DNA of 64,000 nucleotides from Natrinema hispanicum (GTDB taxonomy: Archaea > Halobacteriota > Halobacteria > Halobacteriales > Natrialbaceae), in contig NZ_SHMP01000006.1 of NCBI RefSeq assembly GCF_004217335.1, forward strand, positions 1 to 64,000, given 5' to 3'. Shown one piece after another: positions 1-10,405 of the stretch. A program made the position numbers and the translations under genes. Positions within the stretch are counted from its first letter, which is position 1. Each line of letters opens with the position of its first letter. Under the pieces are notes generated by a model. The model saw only the letters and a list, made by a program, of their open reading frames with translations, was not told where the DNA came from and searched no databases.

Positions 1-831
1 CGTGTCGGCGCTGGCAGCGACGTGGCCGATCGTAGCCGCAGTCAGTGCCCGGGTGTCGGGATCGGGAAACGAAAGCGCTGCCTCGAACTCGGCGGCGACC
101 GCTGCGACGGCGGCAGGATCACGGTGAGCGACATCGCCGAGACAGCCGATCGCGCTGTGTCGCAGCGACCGGTCGTCGTGGGCCACGAGCGCGGCTGCGT
201 CGGTGACGAACTCGAGCGACGGCAGCGTCGCCTCGGAACGTGCCAACCGACCGAGCGCGCGAAGCGCCGGCCCACCGTTCTCGGTCGGATTCACCGAGAG
301 CGCGTCGACAAGGATCGGTCCTGCCGGTTCGACTGCCGTCGGCGCGTATTCCGAGACGTGTGCGATCGCCTCGATCCCACAGCGATCGTAGCCACGGCGA
401 CGCTCGAGGACGTCGGCGATCGCGTCGGCGTGCTCGGCGACGACATCAGGTCGCTCGGCCGCGACAGCCGCGAGGGCGCGGAGGAGATCGCACGCGATCG
501 ACTGGTCGGCATGCTCGTGGGCGACGGCCACGAGCGTTCCACTCGAGGGTGCGACGTCGGTGGGTGCTTCGGCCGCCAGTGCGGCGAGACAGGCAGCGAT
601 CTCGTCGTGAAAGTCGAGGTCTGGCTGCTCGAGCAGTGCCCGGAGTTTCGGCACCGTCGGGACGTACGCCGCGGCCCGTTCTTCGTCCTCGATTGCGGTT
701 CGAATCCGGCGCACGGCAGCCCGTTGGTCGGCCGAGACGTGACCGTCGAGTTGTGCGAGAACCGACGGGAGATCGGCTCTGGCAGCCCCCCGACCACCAG
801 GCTCGACGGTCTCCCCCCCTTCCCGGTTCAT
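1..831 (-). CDS. HEAT/armadillo-like repeat protein, C-terminal part missing (runs off window)
   Basis: An open frame runs from an ATG at 831 to the window edge without a stop, 277 codons so far. The protein is acidic, as expected of haloarchaea, and consists almost entirely of Ala- and Leu-rich helical repeats of about 35-40 residues (segments such as LRALLEQPDLDFHDEIAACL, DLLRALAAVAAERPDVVAEH and LRHSAIGCLGDVAHRDPAAV). That is the pattern of HEAT-type repeat scaffolds. No catalytic motif is visible. It is transcribed in the same direction as the spoVR gene, but lies downstream of it with a gap of about 90 bases. Many haloarchaea carry proteins of this kind with no assigned role. The repeat assignment is by eye. 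Confidence 0.72.
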   Translation of the reverse strand, partial: MNREGGETVEPGGRGAARADLPSVLAQLDGHVSADQRAAVRRIRTAIEDEERAAAYVPTVPKLRALLEQPDLDFHDEIAACLAALAAEAPTDVAPSSGTLVAVAHEHADQSIACDLLRALAAVAAERPDVVAEHADAIADVLERRRGYDRCGIEAIAHVSEYAPTAVEPAGPILVDALSVNPTENGGPALRALGRLARSEATLPSLEFVTDAAALVAHDDRSLRHSAIGCLGDVAHRDPAAVAAVAAEFEAALSFPDPDTRALTAATIGHVAASADT

Positions 832-923
832 TGTGTCCTCTGCATGGAGGATAACCGGTAAAAACATTCTGGCTGACCGACGCCTCGAGACACCTCGACA
901 TGGACGACCGGCGGTCGGCTGCT

Positions 924-2954
924 CTAGGCGAGCCACTCGTCGGGCTTGGTGTCGTAATCGACGTCGTCGGCAGCGAGGTGCTCGACTTCGTCCCACGGCA
1001 CGTCTTCGGTCGTCACCGTCTGGCCGTCGTAGCGGATCAGCTTGCCCTGCTCTTCGGGTTCGGGCTCGCGGTTGCGCCGTTTTGCCACCTCGATGTCGTG
1101 GTCGTCGACCTCCTTGACGATCGTCAGCAGGTTCACCGGCCGCCCCCACAGCTCGAAGATCCGTTTGAGAGTCTCTTTGGCCTGTCCGAGATCGAGCATG
1201 ACGCCGTTGTACTGGTGACCAAGCAGGAGTTCGTTGGCGTTGTTGTAGTTGCCGTCGTAGACCGCGATGGTCGGCTTCCCGAAGTTGGTAAACTGCAACA
1301 GCAGCTTCTTCTTGACGTCTTCGGCCGCATCGCTCGTGACGTGGAACTGGCCGGTCGCCTGCGAGTGCTCGTAGGTGAAGTAGTTGTTCTCGGTGATGAA
1401 CTCCTGGGTCAGGAACTCATCCAGGAACGTCACGTCGTTGTGACTCTCCCGGACGTCGAACAGCCGATCCCAGCCGGCGGTGAAGTCGACATCTGCGAGT
1501 GCCTCCTCGACCGACGAGTACCGGGCGTCGTCGAACAGGTAGCGGCCGATCCGCTCGAGTTCGTTCTGATTGACACGCGCGAGAAAGCCACGGTTCTGCC
1601 GTTTGACCAGCGAGTAATGTCGCCGGGCCAGTCCCTCGTAGGTCAGTACCTTCCAGGGGTACGCCTCGACGTCGATCTCGCCAGCGCGGGCCCGCTCGAG
1701 GGCCTCATGATCGACCCACTCATCTCGAACGTCCGCGAGCTCGTCGAGCGTGTCGGGGGTGATCATCGCGAGCGCCGTCGGCGGCTCGAGCGTCTCGAGC
1801 ACCGCGTCGAAGTCGACGACGTCGGTGAGGTTGCGCCAGGAGATGCCCTCGATGCGAAGCAGTCGTTCGAGGACTTCCCGACGATTCGTGGTGTTCTCGA
1901 CGTACTCCCAGAGCTCCATCCCGAGGCTGTAGGGGTTGAGTCCGCCCGACGCCAGGACTTTCGCCATGTGGTCGGCGTAATTTAAGAACTCGTCGTCGCC
2001 GGCGAAGGTCTCGTCGGTCATCATCGTCGATTCCCAGTAGGCGGCCCACCCTTCGTTCATCACCTTCGTCATCTTCTGGGCGGCGAAGTAGTAGGCCTCC
2101 GCACGCATCATATCGAGGATGTCGCGTTGCCACTCTTCCATCTCGACCCCCCGGCCGGTCTCCTCGTCGTACTGCTTGCCGTGTTCGCGGACGAAGGCCA
2201 GTACGTCCTTCTGGGGCTGTTCCGGGAAGTTGGCGGTGATGTCCTCGTCCTCGAGTTTCTCGATCCACTCCTCGTTGAACACCTCGCCTTTGATCTCGTC
2301 GGAGAGCTCGAGTTCGTCTAACTTCTCGGCCAGATCCTCGTCGATCTCCGCGCCGGCCGGCCCGTCGACGTCAAGGCGGCGAGTAAAGATCTGGTGTTGA
2401 TCGATGTTGTCCTCAAGGCTGAGACAGTGGTCGATCCACTTCTCGACCTCGGCACGGTCGATCTCGGGATCGGACATGTACTCGTCGATCGCCCGTGCAT
2501 GGCGTTCGAGCATCGCGGCGGCGTTGACCTGGCCTTCGTCAGACTGACCGCGGGTGAACATGCCGAACCACTCGTTGTTCGCGAAGAAATCGGAGTGGGC
2601 CTCGACGTGTGTGATGACGGCCTTCTGGTCGGCTACTGTGTTCGACTCCTGCAGGAACGCGTGGGCGGGGTTGTCGTTGTTGACGATCTCGAAGGCCTTC
2701 CCGCCGCCGTACTGGCCCTGCTTTTGCTGTTTGTCGTACTGCATTCCCCACCGCCAGTGTGGGTAGCGACTCTGGAACCCACCGTAGGCGATGAGTTCGT
2801 TCATCTCGTCGTAGTCGATGATCCAGTACTTGACTGGATAGGGCTCGAGGCCGAGTTTCTGTGCGAGATTCCGGGCTTCCGTGACCGGTTCCTCGAGATC
2901 GCTTGCGATCGCCTGTTTGCGGAAGCGATCCGCGTTGGAGTTGCGCTTACTCAT
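924..2954 (-). CDS. spoVR: SpoVR family protein
   Basis: Predicted 676-residue cytoplasmic protein of the SpoVR family (bacterial homologue YcgB), named after a Bacillus sporulation gene but widely conserved in non-sporulating cells next to PrkA and YeaH. Its biochemical activity is not established. Family-typical stretches are the N-terminal [20 protein letters not shown], the HAFLQESNT and [14 protein letters not shown] segments, and the central [10 protein letters not shown] motif. The start chosen is the ATG at 2954, which overlaps the end of the upstream DUF444 gene by eight bases (ATGAGTAA). A GTG at 2963 would add three residues. It is the last gene of a four-gene operon, which implies a shared role with the two kinases. 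Confidence 0.93.
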   Translation of the reverse strand: MSKRNSNADRFRKQAIASDLEEPVTEARNLAQKLGLEPYPVKYWIIDYDEMNELIAYGGFQSRYPHWRWGMQYDKQQKQGQYGGGKAFEIVNNDNPAHAFLQESNTVADQKAVITHVEAHSDFFANNEWFGMFTRGQSDEGQVNAAAMLERHARAIDEYMSDPEIDRAEVEKWIDHCLSLEDNIDQHQIFTRRLDVDGPAGAEIDEDLAEKLDELELSDEIKGEVFNEEWIEKLEDEDITANFPEQPQKDVLAFVREHGKQYDEETGRGVEMEEWQRDILDMMRAEAYYFAAQKMTKVMNEGWAAYWESTMMTDETFAGDDEFLNYADHMAKVLASGGLNPYSLGMELWEYVENTTNRREVLERLLRIEGISWRNLTDVVDFDAVLETLEPPTALAMITPDTLDELADVRDEWVDHEALERARAGEIDVEAYPWKVLTYEGLARRHYSLVKRQNRGFLARVNQNELERIGRYLFDDARYSSVEEALADVDFTAGWDRLFDVRESHNDVTFLDEFLTQEFITENNYFTYEHSQATGQFHVTSDAAEDVKKKLLLQFTNFGKPTIAVYDGNYNNANELLLGHQYNGVMLDLGQAKETLKRIFELWGRPVNLLTIVKEVDDHDIEVAKRRNREPEPEEQGKLIRYDGQTVTTEDVPWDEVEHLAADDVDYDTKPDEWLA

Positions 2955-4275
2955 TTGTCTCACCCTCCGTCGAGAGGATTTCGTAGATCGCGTCGGTGAC
3001 GTCGTCTTTGCTGTTGACGTAGGCCACCGCGACGTCGTCGGCGTCGGTCCCGAAGTGGCGCTCGAGTTCCTCGGCGTGGGTGGCGTTGATCGCGTTGCCG
3101 CTTGGCTGGGTCTCCACGTAGGCGTGGAGATTGGCTGGAATCTCCTCCATCAGCGGGACCACGCGCTCGCTGGTGTCATTTGAAGAGTTCTCGGAGTCAC
3201 CCGCAGCGAAGACATACCGGTTCCAGTCGCTCCAGGGGTACTCCTCTAACAGTTCGTTCGCGAGTTCGTAGGCGCTCGAGATTTTGGTCCCGCCGCCGCT
3301 GCGGATGCCAAAGAACTCGTCGCGCTCGACTTGCCAGGCGTCGGCGTCGTGGGCGATGTAGACGAACTCGGCGTTGTCGTACTTGCCCTGGAGATACCAG
3401 TCCAGTGGCGTAAACGTCCGCTCGACGAGCTCGCGTTTCTTCTCGCGCATCGAGCCCGAGACGTCGCGGATGTTGACGACGACGACGTTCTTCTCTTTCT
3501 CTTCGATGATCTCGGGGTGGCGGTAGCGTTCGTCCTCGCGGCGGAAGGGAACGTGGTCGATCCCCTCGCGGCGGATCTTCTGTTGGACGTCCTCGCGCTC
3601 GACGTGGTCTTCGACTTCCTCGATCGAGGCCCACGTGCCGCGTTCCGAATCGGGGATGTCCTTGTAAGCCTCTTCGATCCAGGCCATCGAGACTGGAAGG
3701 TTCTCGCCGCGAGCCCACTCGAAGACCTCGCGCGGGGAGATGTCCTCGACCTTACAGAGTTCGCGCAGGAACTCCTCGTCGAAATCCATCGCGAGCTTGC
3801 GCTTGAGCCCCTCCTTGAACATTCGCTCGAAGTCGAGCGTGCTGTTCGGCCCGGTCCGGGTGAGGTCCGTAAACGGCCCCTCCTTTTCCTCGACGACCGT
3901 CTTGCCCTTCGGATCGAGATCGAGCCCGAGTTCCTCGTCGAGTTCTTCGGCGAACTCCTCGGGGTCCATCTCGTAGTATTCGTGCTCGCCGCCCTCTTCG
4001 CCGGGTTCGCCGTCCTCGCCGTCGTCGTCGCCGGGCTGGGGCTGTGGCTGGCCGACCGGCTGGCCGGTATCCGGCGTGCCGTCCTCGCCCTGCCCGACGC
4101 CGCCTTTGTCGCGCTGGTCGTACTCGAATTCCGGCAGCGAGACGATCTTCACCGGAATGTTGATCTCGCCCGGCCCGCTTCTGCCGAGTTCGCCGTACTG
4201 GATGAAGTCGGACAGATCTTCGCGGCGCTCTTCGCCGACTTCACGGAATCGCTCGAGGTCGTCTCTCAGTCCCAT
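2947..4275 (-). CDS. yeaH: DUF444 / YeaH family protein with VWA-type domain
   Basis: 442-residue DUF444 (YeaH) protein. The first 200 residues are rich in Gly, Asp and Glu and probably disordered (runs like [17 protein letters not shown]). The C-terminal half is a von Willebrand A-like domain with a MIDAS-type metal site, DVSGSM, followed by an [12 protein letters not shown] helix. In bacteria yeaH is the constant partner of the PrkA-type kinase YeaG in starvation and stress responses. The start was placed at the ATG at 4275 because it overlaps the stop of the upstream prkA gene by ten bases. The longer frame to 4413 would read through the kinase gene. Translational coupling to both neighbours is likely. 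The metal site is read from sequence, the stress role is inferred from bacteria. Confidence 0.9.
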   Translation of the reverse strand: MGLRDDLERFREVGEERREDLSDFIQYGELGRSGPGEINIPVKIVSLPEFEYDQRDKGGVGQGEDGTPDTGQPVGQPQPQPGDDDGEDGEPGEEGGEHEYYEMDPEEFAEELDEELGLDLDPKGKTVVEEKEGPFTDLTRTGPNSTLDFERMFKEGLKRKLAMDFDEEFLRELCKVEDISPREVFEWARGENLPVSMAWIEEAYKDIPDSERGTWASIEEVEDHVEREDVQQKIRREGIDHVPFRREDERYRHPEIIEEKEKNVVVVNIRDVSGSMREKKRELVERTFTPLDWYLQGKYDNAEFVYIAHDADAWQVERDEFFGIRSGGGTKISSAYELANELLEEYPWSDWNRYVFAAGDSENSSNDTSERVVPLMEEIPANLHAYVETQPSGNAINATHAEELERHFGTDADDVAVAYVNSKDDVTDAIYEILSTEGETNE

Positions 4276-6554
4276 CGGTAGCTCACCTGTCCCATAACGT
4301 GTCTGCTTGTCAGTTCGGCCGACGCCTCCGAGTAGCCAAAGAGGGAGACCAATGTGTCGATCGTGTCCGCTTTGACCGTTGCCGTCTCGGTGCCACTTGG
4401 TGGGTCGTCCCACTGGCGCGGGTCGAAGTCCTCGAAGGTGCGCTCGACGTCGTCCCAGTCGTGGCTCTCGAGGACGGTCTTGATCACCGGAATCGCTGTC
4501 AGGTCGACATCTTCGACCGAGAAGTCGGCGTCACGGTGCTCCCAGGCGTGGCGGTTCAGTGACGTGATAACCTTCTCGCGCCGGAAGTTCCGGACGCTCT
4601 CGCGGGGGAGGTTGCCCTCGTATTCGGCCTCGGAGAACCGTCCCAGGTGTTCGACCTCGAACAGCTTCATCTTCAACGGATCGGGCTCGACGCGCTCGCC
4701 GCGGTCGTTGTACAGCGGTTCGTCGGTCTCCCAGGCGTAGACGTGTTCGACGTACTCGGCGACGGTCTCTTCGTCGACGCGTTTGTCGTGCATGATCGCC
4801 TCGATGACGTCGGACTCCTGTTGGTCGTAGACGTAGTTTTTCACGGGGACGACGCGGTTTTCGAACTCCGAGCGCTCGCCCGAGGAGAACACCGGTGCGT
4901 CGGCCAGCCCCTCGACCATGGCGTTTAACACATCGCGGGGCATGACGATATCCTCGACCGGCAGATCGGCGTGGTGGCGGTCGCGGTCGGTCTGGAGCAA
5001 CTCCGCGAGCGTGTCCCGCGTGTACGTCACGGGAACCCCGTGGTCGCCGTCCGTCCCGTCGTCGTTGAAGTCGAACTCCGCTTTTTCGCGGCGGCTGTCG
5101 CCCTCCTGGAGGTAGCCCTGATCGTAGATCAGCGCCTTGTCGACGAGATCCAGCCCGTTCGGGAGGTTCTCCTCGTCTAAGCGCGTGACGACCGCATACA
5201 GCGCGGCCGCTTCGATCGCATGCGGGGCGAACTCCTGGACGCGCGTCTCGCCGTCACGGTTCTTGACCGTTACTCGCACCGGCTCGCGGATCCGGTCTGC
5301 GAGTTCGTCGTAGCTGTCTGCCTCCCAGACTGCCGTCTCGCCAGTGAGCTCGCGCCGGATCAGCTCCGTCTCGAGCGAGAGGTTCGTCAGATAGCCAAAC
5401 CGGTGTTTGTCCAGCCGTCGCTTGAGCGCTTTCAGCGGATCCATCCCGTTGCGGTCGGCGTGTTGGTTGAGCTGGGCCTCGAGGTCGGGGTTCGAGATAA
5501 TCAGCAGCTGGCTGTCGACGTCCATCCCGATTCCTTTGTCCAATTTGACCGACTGCTCGTCGGGGACGTTCAGCAGCTTCTGGAGCAGGTCGGCGTGCTG
5601 GGCGGCGTCCTCGACGATCGTGAGGACGCCGTTGCCCTGCGAGAGGACGCCGTCGTAACTGAACGCCTGCGGGTTCTTGCGCCCGCGCGAGTCGAGTTCC
5701 TGGAGCATGCCGTGCATCCACGAGCCGACGAGCCGTTCTTTCGGTCGGCCGTCGTCCTCGCTGTGGAGCACGCCGACACCCTGGCCGACGTCGACGACGT
5801 AGTTTTTCACCCGGAGGTGATCCTCGTCGGTGATCGCCGAGAACAGCTCGTCCTCGCCTTCTCGGCGGTACCGTTCCTCGAGGTAATCGTAGGCCTCCCG
5901 GGAGAACGGGTCGAGCTGTGCGTCGACCTGGACCGGGACGTGATCGTCGAGTTCGTCGTTGAGTTGTGCGAGCAGGTCCGCACGGACGTCTTCGGGGAAC
6001 ACCGACAGCGGATGGACCTGGACGGGGCTTTCGTACCAGTTCTGCTCGTCGGCTGCGGTGGCGTCGCCGCCGTAGCTCAGACCCCGCTCGCCGGCGTCGG
6101 CGGTCGTAACGTTCCATTCGACGGTGTATCGGCGGCCGTCGGGCGTTTTCGAGTACTCGCGCAGCCCGTTAACCAGACAGCGCTTGAGCTCCGACTTGCC
6201 GGTCGCGGTCGGCCCCTCGAACCAGATGATCTTCTCGTCTTTCGCTCGACCGGCGGCGATCGACCGCAGGTCGTCGACGAATCCGTTTAATACCTCTGTG
6301 TTACCCAGAATGGCGTGCTCGCCGTCGTTGTGCGGATCGTCGAAGAAGCGATACCGCTCTTTCTCTTCGCCTTCCTCGACCACGGTCCGGGTGCCGGCGG
6401 CTTCGATCGCCTCGAGCAGATACTTCGAGGCGTGAGAGGCAATCGACGGGTTCTCGAAGATCCGATCGACGTACGCCGCGAGGCTCATCGGCTCCTCGTA
6501 TGTCTCCTCTAGGGTGCGGTCGGCGTCACGGACGTAGTCGGTTCCTCGTGGCAT
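4266..6554 (-). CDS. prkA: PrkA-type serine protein kinase (second copy in operon)
   Basis: 762-residue PrkA/YeaG family protein. The N-terminal AAA+-like domain has a Walker A motif GPTATGKS at residues 114-121, preceded by the typical EKIIWFEG strand, and the C-terminal half corresponds to the PrkA kinase region (ending [16 protein letters not shown]). PrkA proteins are reported to phosphorylate serine and more recently to have AAA+ protease-like activity, so the true biochemical role is open. The ATG at 6554 follows the stop of the other prkA gene after one base, and the end overlaps the yeaH start. It differs clearly from its upstream paralogue, so the pair is an old duplication and not a recent tandem copy. 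Confidence 0.9.
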   Translation of the reverse strand: MPRGTDYVRDADRTLEETYEEPMSLAAYVDRIFENPSIASHASKYLLEAIEAAGTRTVVEEGEEKERYRFFDDPHNDGEHAILGNTEVLNGFVDDLRSIAAGRAKDEKIIWFEGPTATGKSELKRCLVNGLREYSKTPDGRRYTVEWNVTTADAGERGLSYGGDATAADEQNWYESPVQVHPLSVFPEDVRADLLAQLNDELDDHVPVQVDAQLDPFSREAYDYLEERYRREGEDELFSAITDEDHLRVKNYVVDVGQGVGVLHSEDDGRPKERLVGSWMHGMLQELDSRGRKNPQAFSYDGVLSQGNGVLTIVEDAAQHADLLQKLLNVPDEQSVKLDKGIGMDVDSQLLIISNPDLEAQLNQHADRNGMDPLKALKRRLDKHRFGYLTNLSLETELIRRELTGETAVWEADSYDELADRIREPVRVTVKNRDGETRVQEFAPHAIEAAALYAVVTRLDEENLPNGLDLVDKALIYDQGYLQEGDSRREKAEFDFNDDGTDGDHGVPVTYTRDTLAELLQTDRDRHHADLPVEDIVMPRDVLNAMVEGLADAPVFSSGERSEFENRVVPVKNYVYDQQESDVIEAIMHDKRVDEETVAEYVEHVYAWETDEPLYNDRGERVEPDPLKMKLFEVEHLGRFSEAEYEGNLPRESVRNFRREKVITSLNRHAWEHRDADFSVEDVDLTAIPVIKTVLESHDWDDVERTFEDFDPRQWDDPPSGTETATVKADTIDTLVSLFGYSEASAELTSRHVMGQVSYRWD

Positions 6555-6555
6555 G

Positions 6556-8628
6556 TTAGTCTTCCATCTCGGCTTTGGCGACCTCCGCGCCGGCGAACTC
6601 GAGTACTTCCTTGGCTCCTTCCTCGGAGTAGCCCTGTTCGATCAGCGCGTCGATCCACGACGAGCGTTCGTCGTCGTCGAACTCGTTGGCGCTGACCAGC
6701 GCGGAGAAGTTGATGTTGTGTTTCTTGTCCTCCCAGAGTTTGCGCTCGAGGGCACGACGCAGGCGCTCGTTGTCCTGTGGGTTGAACGCCTCGCCTTCGC
6801 GAGCGCGTCGGGAGACCCAGTTCGAGACTTCCTGGCGGAAGTCCTCTTTGCGATCTTCGGGGATGTCGAGTTTCTCCTCGACCGATCGAAGGAACGTCTC
6901 GTCGGGCTCCTGTTCGCGGCCGGTGAGTTCGTCCTCGATGGTGTCGTCGTCGATGTAGGCCATCACGTGGTCCATGTACTTCTCGCCCTGGCGTTGGATC
7001 TCGTCGATGTCGTAGGCCAGCGCGTGGCGGACGTCCTCGATGGCGCGCTCGCGGTACTCCTCGCGGACCGTCTCGAGGTAGCGGTAGTACTTCTCGAAGT
7101 TGTCCTCCGGAATGGAGCCGTGGTGCTCCAAGTTCTCCTCGAAGAAGTTGAACACCGTCAGCGGCGAGAGGAAGCCGCGCTGGCGGTGTTTCGAGTCCAT
7201 GATCGCCTCGGCGATCTCGTCACCGATAAACCGGGGTGAGATACCGACCATGCCCTCGCCGATCTCGGCTTTCCCCTCGGCCTCTTCGCGGAGCTTCTTG
7301 ACGTCGATGTCGTCGCCCTCGTCGATCTCACCGTTGTAGGCTTTGGCTTTCGAGAGCAGATCGACGGTCTCGGTGTCGGGCTCTTCGATGCGCGTGAGGA
7401 CGCCGAACAAGCCCGCCATCTCCAGGGTGTGGGGCTCGACGTTGATGTCGGGGACGTCGGCGTTGTTCAGCATCTTGTTGTAGATCAACGCCTCGTCTTC
7501 GTAGGAGAGGACGTAGGGGAAGTCGATCCGCTTGGTGCGGTCGTTAAAGGCCTCCATCTTCTCGTCGCCCTTCTTGTCCTTGTACTCGGGCATGTTCGTC
7601 CGCCCGACGATCACCTGGTCGATGTCGATGCGGGGGTTGTTCTTGGGCTTGATCGTCTGTTCCTGCGTTGCGTGCAGGAAGTCGTAGAGGAACTCCCGCT
7701 GGAGTTTGAGCAGTTCCTCACCGGAGAAGATCCCACGGTTTGCGTTACAGAACGCCCCCGAGTAGTCGAACGCACGCGGGTCCGATTCGCCGTAGATGGC
7801 GATCTTGGAGTAGTTGACGTCGCCGGTGAGTTCGGTCTCGTCCTGGTTTTTCTTGTCCTTGGGCTCGAAAGTTTCCAGTCCCTGCCGTTTGTTCTCGTCG
7901 GCGACAAAGCGGATGATCTCGACGTGATTTTCGAGGACCTGCTGGAGATCGTCGTCGTAGTACGCGAGCAGCCTGTCCATGTAGAACTCGCTTTCCGGAT
8001 CCAGCGCCTGCTCGTTCTGGATGGTGTAGGGTGCATCGAGGTTCTCGTTGAGATCGTCGATGACACGCTGGCGCTGCTCGAGTGGCAGCAAGACGAGCGG
8101 GTCTTGGTTCATCGGCGAGCGGACGACGTCGTCGGCCGGGTCCTGATCCTGGATGACGTCACAGAGGTTGGTCCACCGGAAGGTGTACATCCGGCCCTCA
8201 TCGCGGAGCGTGTAGTCCTCGAAGTACCGACGGACCTGCTTGTCGAAGTGGGACTTCCCGGAGCCGACGGGGCCAAGTAGGAGCTTGATCCGGCGTTCGG
8301 GGCCCAACCGGCGGGCACCCGACTTGACCTTGTTGACGAACTCGTGGATCGACTGGTGGATCACCTTCCCGTAGAAGGTGTTCTCGCCGTTGCCCAGCGG
8401 ATCCTCGCTTGCGAGCTGGTACTCGACCATCCCTTCGGTCTCGTCATAGGTGGTGCCGTAGTAGTCGAACATGTCCGCGACGCGCTGGTGGGCGTTGCGG
8501 GCGATCTTCGGGTCCTCGTAGACGGCTTCTAAGTACCAGTCGAAAGACTTGGTTTCCCGCAGGTCTGCGGGCATCGATTCCTTGTAATCCGTACTGAGCT
8601 GCTCGAGTGTCTCGATGTCACCGGTCAT
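6556..8628 (-). CDS. prkA: PrkA-type serine protein kinase (first copy in operon)
   Basis: 690-residue PrkA family protein and first gene of the prkA-prkA-yeaH-spoVR operon. The Walker A motif is GPVGSGKS in the segment RIKLLLGPVGSGKSHFDKQV, and the family segments RAFDYSGAFCNANRGIF and VGRTNMPEYKDKKGDEKMEAF are present. The start chosen is ATG at 8628 (MTGDIETLEQ), matching the usual PrkA N-terminus. The longer open frame to 8865 translates into basic, Pro/Arg/Ser-rich sequence that does not look coding. In bacteria PrkA responds to starvation and nitrogen stress. Here the kinase role is inferred from the family. A possible promoter lies about 330 bases upstream, implying a long leader. Confidence 0.9.
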   Translation of the reverse strand: MTGDIETLEQLSTDYKESMPADLRETKSFDWYLEAVYEDPKIARNAHQRVADMFDYYGTTYDETEGMVEYQLASEDPLGNGENTFYGKVIHQSIHEFVNKVKSGARRLGPERRIKLLLGPVGSGKSHFDKQVRRYFEDYTLRDEGRMYTFRWTNLCDVIQDQDPADDVVRSPMNQDPLVLLPLEQRQRVIDDLNENLDAPYTIQNEQALDPESEFYMDRLLAYYDDDLQQVLENHVEIIRFVADENKRQGLETFEPKDKKNQDETELTGDVNYSKIAIYGESDPRAFDYSGAFCNANRGIFSGEELLKLQREFLYDFLHATQEQTIKPKNNPRIDIDQVIVGRTNMPEYKDKKGDEKMEAFNDRTKRIDFPYVLSYEDEALIYNKMLNNADVPDINVEPHTLEMAGLFGVLTRIEEPDTETVDLLSKAKAYNGEIDEGDDIDVKKLREEAEGKAEIGEGMVGISPRFIGDEIAEAIMDSKHRQRGFLSPLTVFNFFEENLEHHGSIPEDNFEKYYRYLETVREEYRERAIEDVRHALAYDIDEIQRQGEKYMDHVMAYIDDDTIEDELTGREQEPDETFLRSVEEKLDIPEDRKEDFRQEVSNWVSRRAREGEAFNPQDNERLRRALERKLWEDKKHNINFSALVSANEFDDDERSSWIDALIEQGYSEEGAKEVLEFAGAEVAKAEMED

Positions 8629-9318
8629 GGTATCATTGGGTGCGGGTTCCCCCGGTTGCGGTCGTCCGTGATCGCACGGGACGTGAAAGCGGACGTCGGT
8701 CGACCTACCGAGCCGTCTCGTGGCTGCACTGTCGAACTCCGTCGCGGTACCCGGCGTGACGGGGTCGGCTCGCCTCGTGTCGATGGAATTGCTGCTGGCT
8801 CCTCGAGCGGGGTCCCGGGGAGCGTAGCCCTGGCGTGGGCGGCTGTATGGTGTGTCATGTGTCACCTATCACCACTTTCCGTCGCGTGACACCCTCACGG
8901 GAATCAAGCAACGGTGCGCCGGGGACGGGCGCGGAGTGGATCGGTCCGGCGAACGGATACCGATAGTATTTAATGAGTGAGTAATCCAGCTACTTAGCCT
9001 TAGCCCCAAAAGGTATTTGTCAGGACTTAATTCCAAGAAAATACTGCCAGAAGCCTATGTTGATGGTAGGTATCACACCCCACATTCGGCGATCTACCAC
9101 ATAAGTTGTGGGCCTGCAATGGCCGTGTTCGCTCGCGCGCGCCAGTCCGCCGGTCTGCGAGACGCTCGAGTCAGCTTCGTCATGACGAGCTAGCGGTCGG
9201 TCTCCCCAGTGACGGTGACGGATGATCACCGCCTTGCAAATCAGCTGGGACGCCTGCGATCGGGTGGGGACGGACCGGTGTCCGGCAGTATATACGGTCG
9301 GCACGCCTACCGACTGGC
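8629..9318. other. Non-coding interval of about 690 bases upstream of the prkA operon
   Basis: No frame here has haloarchaeal coding character: the open frames are Arg/Ser/Pro-rich shadows. The middle (about 8960-9110) is clearly more AT-rich than the surroundings. It contains a TATA-like element for leftward transcription (8961-8977) and a small inverted repeat CCACA-N5-TGTGG near 9098. The interval separates two divergent genes and probably holds the promoters of both, plus a long prkA leader. Confidence 0.55.
8961..8977 (-). promoter_or_regulatory. Possible TATA/promoter core for the prkA operon
   Basis: Read on the minus strand this is CTCATTAAATACTATCG. The core AAATACTATCG is almost the same as the one upstream of the hxlR gene (AAAATACTATCG at 10825-10836). 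If used, transcription would start near 8940, leaving an untranslated leader of roughly 310 bases before the prkA ATG at 8628. A closer, weaker promoter cannot be excluded. Confidence 0.35.
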
Positions 9319-9750
9319 ATGTCGGATTCGGACGGAAACGGTGGCATCGATCGCTCGAGCGTGCCGGACGGCTGGGAGGTCTGGAGTGAGGGGGCCGACG
9401 GCCGGCTCGTCCTCGCGTATCGGCCCGACGTCTTCAACGCCGCGGACTTCCCCGCGCCGTGTCTGCCGACGCTGTATCTCACACACGGCAAGCGAACCCG
9501 GCGTCCGGGCGTCAACCCCGCCGACACCGCCGATTCCGAAGACTGGTTCGTCACGCTCTACCTCGAGCCGGACGTCTCGCTCGACGAGACGATCCGCGTC
9601 CCGACCCGCGAGGCGGCCATCGAGCGGACCGTCGAACTCGCTCGGCAGTTCGACGCTGGCGAGATCGACTACCGCGAGCTGTATCAAGTGCCACGGGAGG
9701 CATACTTCGAGCGTCTCGATGAATTGACCGGCGGCGATCGCGACGACTGA
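9319..9750 (+). CDS. Conserved haloarchaeal hypothetical protein (DUF5820-like)
   Basis: 143-residue acidic, soluble protein with no signal peptide or membrane segment. It contains the segment WEVWSEGADGRLVLAYRPDV followed by DFPAPCLPTLYLTHG, which I associate with the haloarchaeal DUF5820 group, but this recall is uncertain. The second half is helical and charged (REAAIERTVELARQFDAGEI). No active-site motif is evident. It sits directly upstream of a UPF0179 gene on the same strand, separated by 68 bases. Function unknown. Confidence 0.75.
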   Translation: MSDSDGNGGIDRSSVPDGWEVWSEGADGRLVLAYRPDVFNAADFPAPCLPTLYLTHGKRTRRPGVNPADTADSEDWFVTLYLEPDVSLDETIRVPTREAAIERTVELARQFDAGEIDYRELYQVPREAYFERLDELTGGDRDD

Positions 9751-9818
9751 TACTGCCGGGGTGTCGGCTGGCCCGTCGGGACGTGACCCTTAACCGCCAG
9801 TGGCGACTACCGATTCCT

Positions 9819-10265
9819 ATGTCGACCGTTACGCTCATCGGCTCCCGGCTAGCCGAACCGGGAACCGAGTTCGTCTACGAGGGCGAAGCCGACGCCTGCG
9901 CCGGCTGTCCCTACCGCAGTCAATGTCTCAATCTCGAGCCGGGCAAGAAATACCGCGTCACCGAGATCCGAGAGAACGCACAGACGCTCGAATGTGCGAT
10001 GCACGACGATGGGGTCCGTGCCGTCGAGGTCGAGCCCGCGCCCACGCGTGCGAACATCACATCGAAGGGCGCGTTCGCCGGTAGTAAGACGAGTCTCCCC
10101 GGCCCCTGTCCGTACGTCGCGTGCCCGAGCCACGAGTACTGCGAGCCTGACGGCGTCTCATTCGACGAGGAGTACCGCATTCGAGAGATCATCGGCGAAC
10201 CACCGCACGAGGTCTGCCATCTCGACCGGTCGCTCGAACTCGTCGAACTCGAGACCGACGACTGA
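9819..10265 (+). CDS. UPF0179 family protein, Cys-rich
   Basis: 148-residue protein of archaeal family UPF0179. It carries two cysteine groups, CAGCPYRSQC and CPYVACPSHEYC, plus single cysteines near residues 64 and 137, suggesting a metal or Fe-S site. The start is the ATG at 9819 (MSTVTLIGSR), because the upstream extension to 9783 is not conserved-looking. The role is unknown. The stop codon TGA at 10263-10265 is also the first three bases of a dispersed palindromic repeat. Confidence 0.88.
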   Translation: MSTVTLIGSRLAEPGTEFVYEGEADACAGCPYRSQCLNLEPGKKYRVTEIRENAQTLECAMHDDGVRAVEVEPAPTRANITSKGAFAGSKTSLPGPCPYVACPSHEYCEPDGVSFDEEYRIREIIGEPPHEVCHLDRSLELVELETDD

Positions 10266-10345
10266 GACGGTCTGCTACCACTGCGTCCCGGCACACCCCA
10301 TGACGGGTTGCGGGTGCGCCAAAACTGACTATGAGGAGTCCGTAT
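10263..10345 (+). repeat. Dispersed palindromic repeat, copy A
   Basis: About 83 bp, from TGAGACGGTCTGCT to AGGAGTCCGTAT. It aligns along its whole length with copies at 21800-21883 and 50554-50637. Its left end begins on the stop codon of the UPF0179 gene. The ends of the family are inverted repeats of each other (ATACGG..TCCTGTCA versus TGACAGGA..CCGTAT), and the centre is a GC-rich hairpin. No ORF inside. Confidence 0.75.
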
Positions 10346-10405
10346 GACGAGGAACCAGTCAGTGAACCGACGTACTTGGCCGACGCGTCACGAGCGGGGC
10401 TGTCA

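Noticed and set aside
811..822. Possible frameshift in the C-run at the start of the HEAT-like gene
   Set aside because: On recounting, seven C residues keep the ATG at 831 in frame with the rest, so no frameshift is needed.
22..861. Plus-strand frame of 279 codons at the left edge
   Set aside because: The translation is Arg/Gly/Cys-rich and basic, while the opposite strand gives an acidic repeat protein open to the edge.
9020..9304. 94-codon minus-strand frame in the prkA upstream region
   Set aside because: Contains no family-like segment, is basic and Trp/Cys-containing in an AT-rich interval, and has no promoter or start context.
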